Position numbers and translations under genes: made by a program
Source: Luzula sylvatica
Lineage: Eukaryota > Streptophyta > Magnoliopsida > Poales > Juncaceae
Direction: 5' to 3'
Length of the DNA: 64,000 nucleotides
NCBI GenBank assembly: GCA_946800325.1
Contig: OX326959.1
Location: 26,419,447-26,483,446 of the forward strand
Notes under the pieces: model-generated
Database searches by the model: none
The model's input: only the letters and a program-made list of their open reading frames with translations
Told to the model about the DNA's origin: nothing
Part shown: in pieces, positions 1-11,481 of the stretch
Layout: the number at the start of each line of letters is the position of its first letter
Position numbering within the stretch: position 1 is the first letter of the stretch

Positions 1-461
1 ATAATTAATTAATAACTCAATTAATATAATTTATATCAAAATTTATATTAAAACAAATTAGTGATCAATTAACATGGATATTTATTGATACGTTAAAAAT
101 TAACAATTAATTCAGTTTTTGTGTTAATTGAATTGTTAATTAACTCCACTAATCTTCTTTTTCGAAATACGCATAAAAAATGAAAGATAAAGTTGTGGAG
201 ACAAGAAGAGAAAATGAGAAAGAGAATTTGGGGAGACAGTAAAATTTTGCTTTTTATAATTACTCATCCATGTCATTTTTATAATTCTTTGGTCAAAATT
301 ATACTAGAGGCAAAAATTTCCAATACAGAACTTCGTTGATACAATCAAACAACCAAGGTAAAAAGAACTGTTATTCCCACTTCCAAGTACCATTCACTAC
401 TCCAAACCAAATCTCAAACACACTTATTAGAAAGAAACTACCAAATCCTAATGAAGGGAAT
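1..461. other. AT-rich non-coding DNA, 3' flank of the LEA gene
   Basis: TTAATTAA-type AT-rich sequence with no open frame I can support. The segment of roughly 330-460 bp lies immediately downstream of the LEA stop codon on the minus strand and probably contains its 3' UTR. Confidence 0.5.
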
Positions 462-740
462 CTAGATTACGAACAGCACGATACGATTATTTAGGATCGG
501 TTTGCGCTCCGTAAGACCGCTTCCAGACAGAGTGGGCGCGTCAGTTCCGCCGCCCTGAGTATCGACAGTAGGAAGATGGCCTTGTGCGCCGTAGCCCTTC
601 ATCTTGTAATCTTCTAGATCTTTGTACTGCACGTATGGACTCGTCTCTGTTGGTAAATCCACTTTGTGATCTTCATCACCCTTTTTTTGTTGCTGTACTC
701 CCTTGGTCTCTGTTTCTTTTTTTTCTTTCGTTGCCTCCAT
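462..740 (-). CDS. Late embryogenesis abundant protein, LEA18 / LEA_6 type
   Basis: A 92-residue, intron-less, very hydrophilic protein. It begins with a Lys/Glu/Gln-rich stretch and then carries the core that typifies the small LEA18 (LEA_6) family: SPYVQYKDLEDYK, then KGYGAQGHL, a Gly-rich turn, and TDAPTLSGSG near the C-terminus. Family members are intrinsically disordered, cytosolic or nuclear, and accumulate in seeds and under drought or ABA; their molecular role is thought to be protective. The last 15 residues are more hydrophobic than I expect and may be lineage-specific. It is transcribed away from SBPase, with only about 525 bp between the two start codons. Two ACGT-core elements lie 55-90 bp upstream of the ATG, which fits ABA control. 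The family call rests on motif recognition; a domain search would settle it. Confidence 0.8.
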   Translation of the reverse strand: MEATKEKKETETKGVQQQKKGDEDHKVDLPTETSPYVQYKDLEDYKMKGYGAQGHLPTVDTQGGGTDAPTLSGSGLTERKPILNNRIVLFVI

Positions 741-1265
741 TGTTGTTTCTTCAACTCGATAAAGACGATGATTTGTAGCTGGACAGTGAAGTTAAACGTG
801 GCAGCTCGGCTTGGGTACGAATTACACGTGGTTAAAGTGCATGGCAATATTTTTGTGGATAATATATAATAAATAAATGGGCTTCCTTAACATCATAGTC
901 ACATTATATGTGTGGTCTTGGGCTTGTTTCTTGCTTTGGGCCACATGCTTTTAGTAATTGATTATGCAAAACATTTAAAACAAAAGTATAGTTGAACTCG
1001 AGACATGCAAGTTGCGTTAATTTGCAAATATTTAGGCCATATATGGATCCTGAACTGAAAATCTAGAACCACACAAACCAACGAATGATGGGCAAAGCCT
1101 CACCCTCTTCCTCGCCCTATCTCCTCTCTTTCCACGTGGCATCACCATCTCAGCCAACTGCTTATCTCGTTCATCATCCCTCTCCCTTGCTCAAAACATA
1201 CACTTTTCCACTCCAATTACTTCCTTTCACCATCCTTCATTTGAAGTTTAGATTCATTCGTGATA
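741..1265. promoter_or_regulatory. Divergent promoter between LEA18-type gene and SBPase
   Basis: About 525 bp separate the start codon of the minus-strand LEA gene and that of the plus-strand SBPase gene. Seen directly: ACGTGGC at 796-802, CACGTGG at 825-831, a second G-box CCACGTGGC at 1132-1140, and a perfect CArg-type box CCATATATGG at 1037-1046. ACGT-core boxes are bound by bZIP factors: ABRE use fits the LEA side, G-box light response fits SBPase. A TATA-like AT block near 860-872 could serve the LEA gene. Whether the G-boxes are shared by both genes is inference. Confidence 0.6.
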
Positions 1266-3116
1266 ATGGAGACGGGAGTAGCGAGTTATGCTCGGACAGC
1301 GGTCCCGAACAATGTCCTCCCCCGTTCACGTGTCGGAGTAAGATGCTCGGCTTTGCAGACCCGTAGTAATCAGGTTAATACAATCTTTCAAAGTTTAAAT
1401 CATAAATCGCTTTTAATTGTATGTCAAATATCTTCTTGATCAATATTATGTTATACGCATTTATATTTGCGCAATAGGTTAATTCGACATCATTCTATGG
1501 GAACCCATTGCGCGTCAAAAAAGGGTCATCTTCTTTGAGAATTTCTAGAACAGTCAGAAGGTCCGCCCTGACGGTTAAATGTGAGCTTGGAGACAATCTG
1601 GTAAAATTTCTAAATTAAGTACAAATAAAACACACATCATATAAGAAATGTAAATATTCTTTGATCAAATTTAATAAATATGAAATAGGAAGAATTCTTG
1701 ACGAAGGCCACGCCCGACAAGAGCTTGATAAGGTTGATGACGTGCATGGGAGAAGCGATCCGAACCATCTCTTTCAAGGTGCGAACGGCATCTTGTGGTG
1801 GGACCGCTTGCATCAACACTTTCGGTGATGAGCAACTTGCAGTCGACGTCCTCGCCGACAAACTCCTTTTCGAGGTTACAAAATTAACGATCATCATTAT
1901 GATATTTTCTTGATATTTTACATTTCGAAATATAATTGAGTTAACTTGTCCATGTAGGCATTGCAATACTCTCATGTTTGTAAGTATGCGTGCTCTGAGG
2001 AAGTACCCGAGTTGCAAGACATGGGTGGACCAGTTGAAGGTTGGTTCAAGCTCAATCTCTCTCTCTCTCCTAATTGACCGATTAATCAATTATTCGATTT
2101 TCCTCCAAATCATCTTCCTTCTCAAATTTGGACAGGTGGATTCAGTGTGGCATTTGATCCATTGGATGGATCCAGTATCGTGGACACAAACTTCACGGTC
2201 GGTACGATATTTGGAGTCTGGCCCGGTGACAAGTTGACAGGCGTGACAGGAGGAGATCAAGTTGCCGCGGCAATGGGAATTTACGGACCGCGCACAACAT
2301 ATGTTCTTGCTCTTAAAGGTTTCCCCGGGACCCACGAATTCCTTCTTCTTGATGACGGTCAGTTAATTGTATACGTAATTAATTTCGATATTTCGTAAAA
2401 GTATTTTTTGGCGTTGAGATAAAATTGTTGAATTATCAATATAGGCAAGTGGCAACATGTTAAAGATACGACTACGATTGGAGAGGGCAAGATGTTCTCC
2501 CCCGGTAATCTCAGGGCTACTTTCGATAACCCCGACTACGATAAGGTTATCTCTTCTCAAATTAAATTTCGACTAATTAATTAATTAATTAATTAATTAA
2601 TTAATCACTTAGATTAATGAATAAAATAACATCTCATCTTAATACCATTTCTTATCAATCGAATTGCAGCTGATCGATTACTACGTGAAAGAGAAGTACA
2701 CGTTGCGGTACACCGGAGGAATGGTTCCCGATGTGAACCAGGTATTCACATCACAATCATATCTTGTCATGTAAAAATATATAATTATCATTAAAAAGGG
2801 GGAAAAATAACATAAACATTTAATGCATTACGCGACGCAGATAATAGTGAAGGAGAAGGGGATATTCACGAACGTGATATCGCCAACGACAAAGGCGAAA
2901 TTGAGGCTTTTATTCGAAGTGGCGCCACTCGGTCTATTGATAGAGAACGCTGGAGGGTTCAGCAGTGATGGATATAAATCAGTGCTCGATAAGGTCATAA
3001 CCGCCCTCGATGAACGCACCCAAGTCGCATATGGATCGAAGAACGAAATTATCCGGTTCGAAGAGACCCTTTACGGTTCGTCCAGGCTAAAAACGCCTGT
3101 TGGTGCTACTGCCTAA
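1266..3116 (+). CDS. SBPASE: Sedoheptulose-1,7-bisphosphatase, chloroplast precursor
   Basis: Calvin-Benson cycle enzyme of the stroma; it dephosphorylates sedoheptulose-1,7-bisphosphate and is activated by light through thioredoxin. Eight exons: 1266-1373, 1478-1600, 1689-1874, 1958-2039, 2136-2357, 2445-2545, 2670-2741, 2841-3116, joining in frame to 389 residues (Arabidopsis about 393). Exons 1-2 encode a Ser/Arg-rich transit peptide starting [10 protein letters not shown]. Exon 3 holds the redox motif SCGGTAC with the regulatory pair Cys113 and Cys118. Exon 5 holds the metal/substrate motif DPLDGSS (174-180). The C-terminal exon reads [10 protein letters not shown]...[17 protein letters not shown], typical of SBPase and not FBPase. 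All junctions are GT-AG. No break or missing catalytic residue is visible, so the gene should be functional. Confidence 0.97.
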
Positions 3117-4711
3117 TTAACTACATGTAGTCTTGTTTGTTTCGATAAGAACGGGTAATTGTTGTAAGTACAGAACTACTAAATTTGAGGGAAGATTGAA
3201 ATATATACACAGAGGCAATGAATGAATCAATGCTCTTTGCATAATTTTCAAATAGGGAAATTATAATTCTTCTTCATAAAACTGAGATTAACATTCTTGA
3301 TGACGTCATCAACGATGTTAATTGGTCTGTTAATTGGTTCGTACTTATCAAATTTCATTAAAATTAATTGTCATGTTAATTCATGTGTCAGTTAATTAGT
3401 TTGAAATTATATAAAATTAATTTTTCTGATTGACGTCATCGAGAAATTTTATCTCAATTTTACGAAGCTGAATATATCTTCTCTTTCGAATATTCCCAAA
3501 TTGCAAGAATAAAATTGCAGAAACGATGTGAATCGTATGGTTTGACATAAACATGTCCTTCCAAGCATTTAACCTGGAGTAATAACATTACGAGTAGCAT
3601 TACAAGACTAGATCACATATCATGTCATTTCATGCAACGTAGAGTCTACTTTTTCTTTGACAATTTGGGTTGATTTGAGGTATTTATTTATTATTAATTA
3701 TTAATATCAAAATAATAAAAAATTGAAGTTGTCAGGATCCGCACATGTCAATATTCCATTTAGTAAATGCTTCTAAGCTTCTCTTCTCCCCCCTTCTATT
3801 CTGGACTTCTTCCCCCTAAAATACTCTGCCACATTTCACAAGCAGATGCTTCCATCTTTATTCTTTAGCTAACCAAATTATTATTAACTATATTATATTA
3901 TATTGTGTTATATTATATGACTTCACTAAAGTTACTGTTAATTGGGTTTTTACACATATAACCCTGCCTATTTGCATGAGAACCCTCTTCAAAGAAAAAT
4001 ATTCATGTGTTTATGGATAATCAACATTTGAAGTACTGTGAAGAGAGCTTGATTAAAGGCTCAAACAAGAAGAATCTTAGCTAATAATAAGTGACCTTAA
4101 CAGAGGTTATGGGTCCCTATTCCACCACCCTTGTCTCTCTCTCTCTCTCTCTCTCTCAAGACTAGACATGACATGCTTGCAGAATTGACATCCTTTAAAA
4201 GGACCCAACATGCATTTTATTTTCGAATTTTCGCCACAAAAATAAGGAATAAACAAGCAAAATGGAGGGATTTGGAAAGAATGATATTTCATTTCACATG
4301 AAACCCCATGAAAGATGAGAATGTCGGCAATGTGTATGATGAAATGATATAAATGGAAAATGGGGTCCCAAGCTTACTAAGGTTGACATTTTATATATCT
4401 TATTTTGTCAAAAAATATATTCACTGTTATTTCACCATGCTTGTGTTTTTTTAACTATGAACACAATAATTGGCACTTCTTTTTCATTGGCCAAAAGAGG
4501 CCATAGCCAACAAAAGCCAAATAGCCTACTTGATTTTCAAAATTAATAAGAGATGAGAATATTTATATATTTAACCAAATAATTCAAATCCCCACAAAAT
4601 ACTAAAACCATAAAAAGAAAGAAAAAAAAAAAGTTACATATAAAACTAGCTTACGACGAAAACAAACTCATCGAGTTCACAATCTTTCCTTTTATTTTAT
4701 TTTTTCAATTT
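3117..4711. other. Intergenic DNA between convergent SBPase and OCTOPUS-like genes
   Basis: About 1.6 kb with no credible gene. It contains the SBPase 3' UTR, an imperfect inverted repeat (3272-3467, listed separately), a short CT run at 4134-4157, and AT-rich sequence before the OCTOPUS-like stop codon. Confidence 0.6.
3272..3467. repeat. Inverted repeat with TGACGTCA cores
   Basis: The arm at 3272-3308 (CTTCATAAAACTGAGATTAA...) matches the reverse complement of 3431-3467 with few mismatches. Each arm ends at its inner side in the palindrome TGACGTCA (3301-3308 and 3431-3438). The spacer is AT-rich. It could be a decayed small MITE; no clear target-site duplication was found. Confidence 0.6.
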
Positions 4712-6283
4712 TCAAAACATTCTTTTCGAAGACAATGTTTGCGAATTCAAATTACCATAATTGACGGGTCTGATTCCGCTACTTCTACGCCCGCTTTGAT
4801 TTCCCGCTATCGGATTCAAATAAAACCGCAACATTCCGTTATCCACCCGACCCGGCGAAGAATACCGCCCGCTCCGATTCCTCTCCAACACAAACTCGTC
4901 TCTTCTCTTCTTCCCATTATTATTATTATTCATGTCCACGCTATTCCTCCTCATGCTTCCACTAAACGAATTTCTCGCACTCACGGTACTATTGCTGCGC
5001 CCAAATTGCCCCCCACTTGGTGGTCTCAATTCAGGCCACGCTTCCGAGAATGATCTGTCCACCACATTCGCATTTTGGTCCTTGTCGTTTCGTTTTTTAT
5101 GAATTAGTCCCCAGAAACTCCACTTTTTTGTTTTTTTCTCGGTACTGTTGTCAGAGATTTGGCAAGGATCTCGATAGGCGGAATCGAAGCTTTGTGATAG
5201 TTCGTCTCTCATTGCGTGATGATAATGGTAGAATTCGGTACTGCCAGCTGGCGAAACTTTGGAATTTGCGTTGGCGATTGATCTCTGTTCGGTTTCGAGA
5301 TCGATTTGGGGTAGTTTGCGACCAGAGATGGACCGCTCGAAGCTTCTTCTGCGGCGACTCGAGGAATCGAGGTAATAATCGCGTGTTTGTGACTGAGAGC
5401 CTGGAAGTCTCGAGTCATATTCTTCGACGAGCATTTGGCCGTCAGAGCGGTGGAGTACCGGGTCGGGGGCATCCTCCACGGTGGAGAGAGTTGGGTGCAT
5501 CCGCGAGTAAACGGGTCGACCCGATATGGAGTGTCCATCCCAAGAGGCTCGTGGTTCGTCCAAGGAGAAACGGGGCGGGCAGTCGAGGGAGATGCGGCCT
5601 GCATCGACGGAGAATCTTGGATCGGTGTCGCAGGAACGACGACCTCCCAGCTCGGATTGGGTGTCGCAGAAGCGACGTGGCCTGGTGTGGCGAGTTGGTT
5701 TTGGGTTCTTCTGTGGCTGTGGCATTGCTGCTTTCGAAGCTTTGCTGCTGTATTCTTGCTTCTTCTGCTTCTGCTTGTTGCGCCAAGAGTTCCACTTCTT
5801 TATCCAGAAGTTTCCGGCGCTGGATGGAGAATCTTTGGACGAGGAGGTGGTTCCTTTCTGAAAGCGATTTTGGGTGTGATTGGTAGATTGGGATTCCAGA
5901 TCTATGTGGATTTTCATCGGCCTAATCTCCGGCGATGGATCTCTTTGTTCCCGCACGATCTGGCTGTTGCTCCGTACGAACGTGCTGCTGGCAGGACGAG
6001 CTGAAAACGACTTGCAGCGACGAAGCTCAGAAGACGAGGAGGCAATGGGCTGGACAGGCACCGCAATGGAACTGGAGGCGTCCGGTCCGGTGGTATTAGT
6101 AGAAGACGACGAGGGTAAAATGGAAAAGAAAGACTTAAGAGCAGAAGTAGACCGGCGAGGAGCAGAAGAAAGTGAGCTGGAAGCATCTAACCCGGCAAGA
6201 CGCTCACGGAGGCAAGACGGGCAGAACCCAGTGAAGGTTTCCTCAGGGTGGAGGTCGCAGCTGGTAGCGAGGAAGAATGACAT
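4712..6283 (-). CDS. OCTOPUS-like protein (DUF740 / UPF0503 family)
   Basis: Single-exon gene for 523 residues. The family (OCTOPUS and OPL proteins) is plasma-membrane associated and polar; OCTOPUS promotes phloem differentiation and restrains brassinosteroid signalling. Evidence: the N-terminus has the family signature CDLHPEETFTGFCPSCLRERL, with Cys9, His12, Cys21 and Cys24 spaced like a small zinc site. Long Ser-rich, Arg-rich disordered stretches follow, then WSFWGLIHKKR near residue 390 and a C-terminal SGRYSSPGR...LRFYLNP segment seen in DUF740 proteins. I start at the ATG at 6283 because the signature follows directly. The frame stays open for 106 more codons upstream (to 6601), but that stretch is low-complexity Ser/Pro/Leu and reads like a translated CT-rich 5' UTR. 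Shorter than OCTOPUS itself, so an OPL member is likelier. Confidence 0.88.
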   Translation of the reverse strand: MSFFLATSCDLHPEETFTGFCPSCLRERLAGLDASSSLSSAPRRSTSALKSFFSILPSSSSTNTTGPDASSSIAVPVQPIASSSSELRRCKSFSARPASSTFVRSNSQIVREQRDPSPEIRPMKIHIDLESQSTNHTQNRFQKGTTSSSKDSPSSAGNFWIKKWNSWRNKQKQKKQEYSSKASKAAMPQPQKNPKPTRHTRPRRFCDTQSELGGRRSCDTDPRFSVDAGRISLDCPPRFSLDEPRASWDGHSISGRPVYSRMHPTLSTVEDAPDPVLHRSDGQMLVEEYDSRLPGSQSQTRDYYLDSSSRRRRSFERSISGRKLPQIDLETEQRSIANANSKVSPAGSTEFYHYHHAMRDELSQSFDSAYRDPCQISDNSTEKKTKKWSFWGLIHKKRNDKDQNANVVDRSFSEAWPELRPPSGGQFGRSNSTVSARNSFSGSMRRNSVDMNNNNNGKKRRDEFVLERNRSGRYSSPGRVDNGMLRFYLNPIAGNQSGRRSSGIRPVNYGNLNSQTLSSKRMF

Positions 6284-6700
6284 TGAAGACAAGCCGTTAC
6301 AGTCAATTGAGCAATCAATTGGTGGTGGAGCAGAGCAATAGCATAACAATGGTTGGGTGGGTCGTCGGTAATGAGTGGTGGGTGGTCTATATAACGCTTG
6401 GGATTGAGTAACGGGAATAGCGTTACAAGAAGAAGCTGTAACGGTTGTGTGAGCGGAGAGGAAGGAAGAAGAAGAAGATGAAGATGAAGAGGTATGTAAG
6501 TAGCAGGAAAGAGTGGGAGTGAGGAGGAGAGGGGGTAAATGAGGGGGAGGGTAAAAGAAAGGAAGGGAAGGGGAAAATGATTTGAAAAAAAGAAAGGGCA
6601 AAAGCGAAAAGGGAAAGTAATCGATTTCGTCTGGTCCGACTTTTGCTGTAGATAATGTGTATATAAATTGGTCACATTACGTAATGACTATTGAGTAATG
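6284..6700 (-). promoter_or_regulatory. 5' UTR and core promoter of the OCTOPUS-like gene
   Basis: Read on the minus strand, a TTTATATAC TATA-like motif lies at about 6660-6668, followed by a CT-rich leader of roughly 350 bp with (GAA/GAG)n on the plus strand at 6465-6495. The long pyrimidine-rich leader is typical of plant 5' UTRs. Confidence 0.5.
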
Positions 6701-8840
6701 TAATCATTCTTATCAGATATTTCTGTTCTTTGTGACAATTGTGATTACGTAAGGTTTGAGAAAATTTATTTGAGGGAACTGGAGGAAGATAATTAAATGA
6801 GGTATTAATTGTCAATTTATGATTTGTTATGGAATTAAAGAGGTCAATGGGCTTTATTATTGTAATTAATAACTTTAAATTATTATTTTCATATTTTTTT
6901 TCTTACAAATATTATGTTTATAGTGACTATGATTATTGTTATTTATCATTTTGTACGTAAACAATATTATCATTCTTAATGTAAAAAAAAAATCTTTTCT
7001 CTTGATAATATTATAACATAAAATAACACAAAATACGATCTTCAACCTTCATGATTAAAAAAATGGTATTCAATCTTTATATTCGAAACAAAATTGCTAG
7101 TCAAGAATATTCAATTTAAATTTTGAAAATTTATTATTTCTAATATATTAATTCAATATGAATTGTGCAAGTTAGTTTTAAAAATTATGATTGTTAGCGG
7201 TCGAAGAAATTATGATTTTCTATGAAATATAATAATTTAATGAATAAAAATAGTGAACACTAAATATAACTTATTTGCTAGAACTTTTATGAAGACACTC
7301 TTAAAGAATAGTGAACACTAAATTGAACTTTTTTGAAGACACTCTTAGTTAAGTCATGTGAATTCTTACAATAACGCTACCCTATGTTTATTTTGTTAAA
7401 ATGGGTATGTAAATTTATTTTAGTTTTATGTTTATTTTAAATTCTATGTTAGTATAGTTTCGATTTAACATTTTCTTTCTACTAATATATAAAAAGTAAT
7501 TATATCAGAGAATGTGTAAATACAAGACTATCTGAGAACATATTTTTTTACATAATTAATTATTTTTTAATTTTGAATGAGTAGTGTTATGCATTTTATT
7601 TGCTATCCTAAATTGATATGTTGACATGTTCATATTTTCATTAAGTGTTTGACGGTGAATATAAATAAAATTTATTGCTCACGTATAAATGATAAAGTAC
7701 ATTGAATTAGATTAAATTCTTGTCAATAAATTTATTGAATTGCAAATTAATAAGTTGGTAAATAAAATTTTAAATTCTTATATAGAGATTTAGGTGGTAA
7801 TTGAAATTTTCATTTATCTACTACCAGTTCAGTTTGCTTGTCCCTAGTTTAAACATTTACATACTTTATTTTACTAAATTAAAAAAATAGAGAATGAAAA
7901 TATATAATGCAAAAAATACAAAATTATATAATGATAACATGAGTGATATCCAAATCCAAATAAGTTCGAATTCGAATAAATCTAAAATAAAAGAAATAGA
8001 GATGAAATAAAAAATTTACAAAATAACTAAAATAAATGTAATAATAAAAAAAAATGAGAATGATGCAGAAAAATAAAAAATAATATCATTTTTTAATTAA
8101 GCATAATTTAATATATGTGAAATTAATGAGAAAACAAATAGCATAATGAATTAAATTTATTATCTAATTAATGTAATTTATCATATAATATGATTAAACA
8201 TTTAGTGCATATATACCATCTCATATTGTTTGTTTATCACGTAAAGTTTTGTATTTAATACGTTTATCATTCCACGTTGTTTACTGTCTAATATGATTTA
8301 ATTTTGTATACATTCACTATTTATTGTCAAATTATGATGCATTGTGTATTATTTCTTCTCCTCATGGGTACAAATATCATGAAATCGATAAAATACAATC
8401 TTCCGAATACTAAATATATTATGTCCAATATCTTTCATCTTATATTCGTTTTTTGAGTAATTTGTAGCATTTAGAAGTTTTTTAAGAATTATATCATAAA
8501 TGCTATATTTCCTTTAATTCATACAAAAATAATTGTTGTAATTTAATAGAATATATTTTTCAAGAGTTTGAATAATATGTTCATAACATTCCAAATCTTC
8601 AAAGTTTTTTTTGTTGAGAAATTAAATCTTCAAAGATTTTATAAATAAATTGCAATCAAAATAGTCATAGAACTAATATATTTCAATGTACGCTAGAACA
8701 TGTGAAATTTGTTTGTTCAATTCTATTTGATTGTTTCAAAAGAATATTACTAATGATTTTATTTAAGTATGATTAATATAAAATAAGTCGAAGACGACCA
8801 AATTGAAACAAGTATCAAAAAAATACTACGAGATACAAAA
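6701..8840. other. AT-rich intergenic DNA
   Basis: About 2.1 kb of very AT-rich sequence with no supported gene. One short local direct repeat is visible: the phrase AGTGAACACTAAAT at about 7252 and again at 7309, with similar following sequence (GAAGACACTCTTA). Confidence 0.5.
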
Positions 8841-10560
8841 AAGTATATGTCTAGTGTTTTGTCCACAATTTATGTTCTCAGAGTCGTGTGTTAAAATACG
8901 GCTACGTGTTGGAAAGATAAGAACAAGATCTACAACTTCCATATAAAAAACAACGTCTAATTATAAACATATCGCCCGTCACAATAGCACAATGGTCACA
9001 TTGGTCTAGTGTTTTTCGTATAACTTTTGTTTTCGGAGTCTTGTTATAATGTGTGACCGTGCATTGTAAAAAATAAGAACAATATCTACAATTTTCATAT
9101 AGAGCTCAACGTCTAATTCGAAACATATCAAGTGTCATTGTAGCACTTCCGTCAGAACATATCATATGCAGTTTCAAAATTTGATTGTGACAGACTGCTA
9201 GTTGACTTGACATTTGTTCAAACGGAAAGATCACTCGGTTCGAACGGAGCAGACAAATGATTTAGGAATGAGAGGTGATATTCTACTCTATAAGACTATA
9301 AATACAAACTCTCACCTCCTTTGTTTATGAATGATGATGTATTAAGATGGGTATGAACAACTGTCATGAAATATAATTCATATATGTACAAAGAAATAAT
9401 TGTATGAAGAATATAACAAAAATCAGAAACATTCAGCAGAAACACGTTTTAGTAAAGCAGTCATAACATTCACATAATAACTTAGATTTTGATGGTCCAA
9501 ATTGGGTTGGTTAGATAATAAGGTTATCTAAAACTTTCATGAGACTTATTCTCAATTTGATCGATTTATCATTTTCGTTTTAATGGAATACCGAAAGTGT
9601 GCGACAATTACACACTTTTAGTAAAACTGTGATAACTTTGGCATACGAACTCCAATTAGGATGGGAGAAATTGGATTGGATAGATAATTGGATTATCTAG
9701 AAATTTCATCAAGACTTATTTTTGTTTTGAACGGTTTGTCATTTTCGTTTGTATAAATTAGTGAAATGGTGCAGGCAATTTTCAGAGTTTTAATAGACAG
9801 TTTTTTCTATGGTGTATTTTGGGGATCCATATCTTATATATATGGTAAAAACGTGTTTTCTCTCGAACCAAGTATTTTTCCACTGAAAACGGGGATAATT
9901 CTCAGAAATTATTATTCCAATTAATTAGGTAAATTGGGGAGATTAAAAGTGATCTAGCATACAAAAAAATGGCGATTGAACTTATAGGACGATCGTCAAT
10001 TTTTCGTGAAAAAGAAATTCGTGGTGGATTAAGTGAGGCTTCAAGTGAGAGTCTTAGTGATCAAGGAGCATGAAGAAGGAGCCTAAATCGTTCAACCGGA
10101 AAGTTGAAGTGCAAGACGGAAGATTAGGCTTCAACATTTTAGTTGGACAACCATCAAGTTGTTCCAAATTGTATTAATTATTTAATTATTTTATGGGGAC
10201 ATTTAAGTCTTTCAAATTGTTATTGTTTTGATTAATTTTTGGGGACATATAAGTCCTCTAATTTGTAATCGTCAAATGACAACATTTTTGTTGTCCCAAT
10301 TGTAATATGATTAGCTAGGGGTTTTTAGTTAATTGTTAGGAGAAGGTTGTGGAACTTCGCACACAAAATTGCAATGCCACTTGCTCAATTAAATAAAACA
10401 AAGAAAAATACAAAATACGTTTTGAATTGATGACCTTTGGTGTGTTCATATTTAAATTTCTCGTAATCAACCTTAGTTGCAATGCAAATGCTTAATTAAT
10501 TTTAATTCATAGTGGGGGCTTACTGAAGACTCAGTAAACGTATCTCTACGTTAAAATGGT
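8841..10560. mobile_element. Probable LTR-derived repeat with two duplicated modules
   Basis: Two successive tandem duplications. Module A (about 8850-8990) recurs at about 9003-9150 (CTAGTGTTTTGTCC / CTAGTGTTTTTCG; ATAAGAACAAGATCTACAA / ATAAGAACAATATCTACAA). Module B (about 9445-9605) recurs at about 9610-9780 (AGTAAAACTGTGATAACTTT; TTATCTA.AACTTTCAT.AGACTTATT). Such phrases are familiar from long LTRs of plant retrotransposons, but I see no coding domain and cannot place termini. The segment from about 10,060 to 10,330 repeats GGGGACAT.TAAGTC.T twice. Confidence 0.45.
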
Positions 10561-11460
10561 ATCAATTCATGATAATAATTAATTAAAATATAATTATATA
10601 TGACATGGTATAAACCCTCCATATCATATTTAAAAGGAAAATATACTTGTCCTCCCTACATTTCCCCTGCAAATTGACGTGTTGGCAAGACATATGTTGA
10701 ATTAAAGTATTTTACGTGTTATATTGGATTTATTTATTTATTATATATTCGTTTAATACATATTCATTTGACATATACATACTAAATCGAATTCATTTAA
10801 ACCAAAACACAAAACATCATCTCATCAATAGACCGAAGGAACCATAAAAAGACTTCATATCACCAGTCTATTTAAAACACATATTTTGTAATTTGGATGA
10901 GTTTTGTATTTTTTTGTGTGTGTGTGTGTGGTAGTCCTATTCCGATCATCACAATATCAATTTTAATGGAGTTGTCAAGGACCTCATAAGTCTCAATTGG
11001 TTGAGTATTTGACAAAATAAATTCATATGTTGAAGATGTTATTGTTTTAAGTCTCGGCGACAAAATATAAAAATATGAATATCTATAATGATCACGATTC
11101 GTGGATTAGGGTCCTCCTAAAAAAACAATAAAGTGGAGTTACTTCAACTTATTTTTCTAATTGAAAAATATTTTTGTTCTGCTTATCTAAAGAAGATACC
11201 ATAATATTAATTCAAATTCAAATATTCTTAAAATAATTTTCTCTGTGTTTCTTCTTCCAATGCAAATTGACGCATAATAATGTTACAAATATCATATCGC
11301 ATATTGTTTACAGATTGATAATGGATTGATAAATGTTTTGACTGATATATCTGAATCATATCGGACCATATCGGTAATATTTCATTTTTTTAATAGTAAA
11401 TATATACTTTATTAAATAAATTTTTGCAATGCTTATTTATATTAATGTTTAAATTAATTC
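10561..11460. other. AT-rich intergenic DNA, nothing recognised
   Basis: A short (TG)n run at about 10917-10930 is the only structure seen. No gene supported. Confidence 0.4.
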
Positions 11461-11481
11461 AAAATTTTACATGATTAGTAG

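Noticed and set aside
1085..1366. Plus-strand open frame of 93 codons overlapping SBPase exon 1
   Set aside because: It is out of frame with the SBPase start at 1266 and covers promoter, leader and exon 1; composition is not protein-like.
5017..6341. Several long plus-strand open frames opposite the OCTOPUS-like gene
   Set aside because: They are antisense shadows of a Ser/Arg-rich, GC-richer exon; none carries a recognisable domain.
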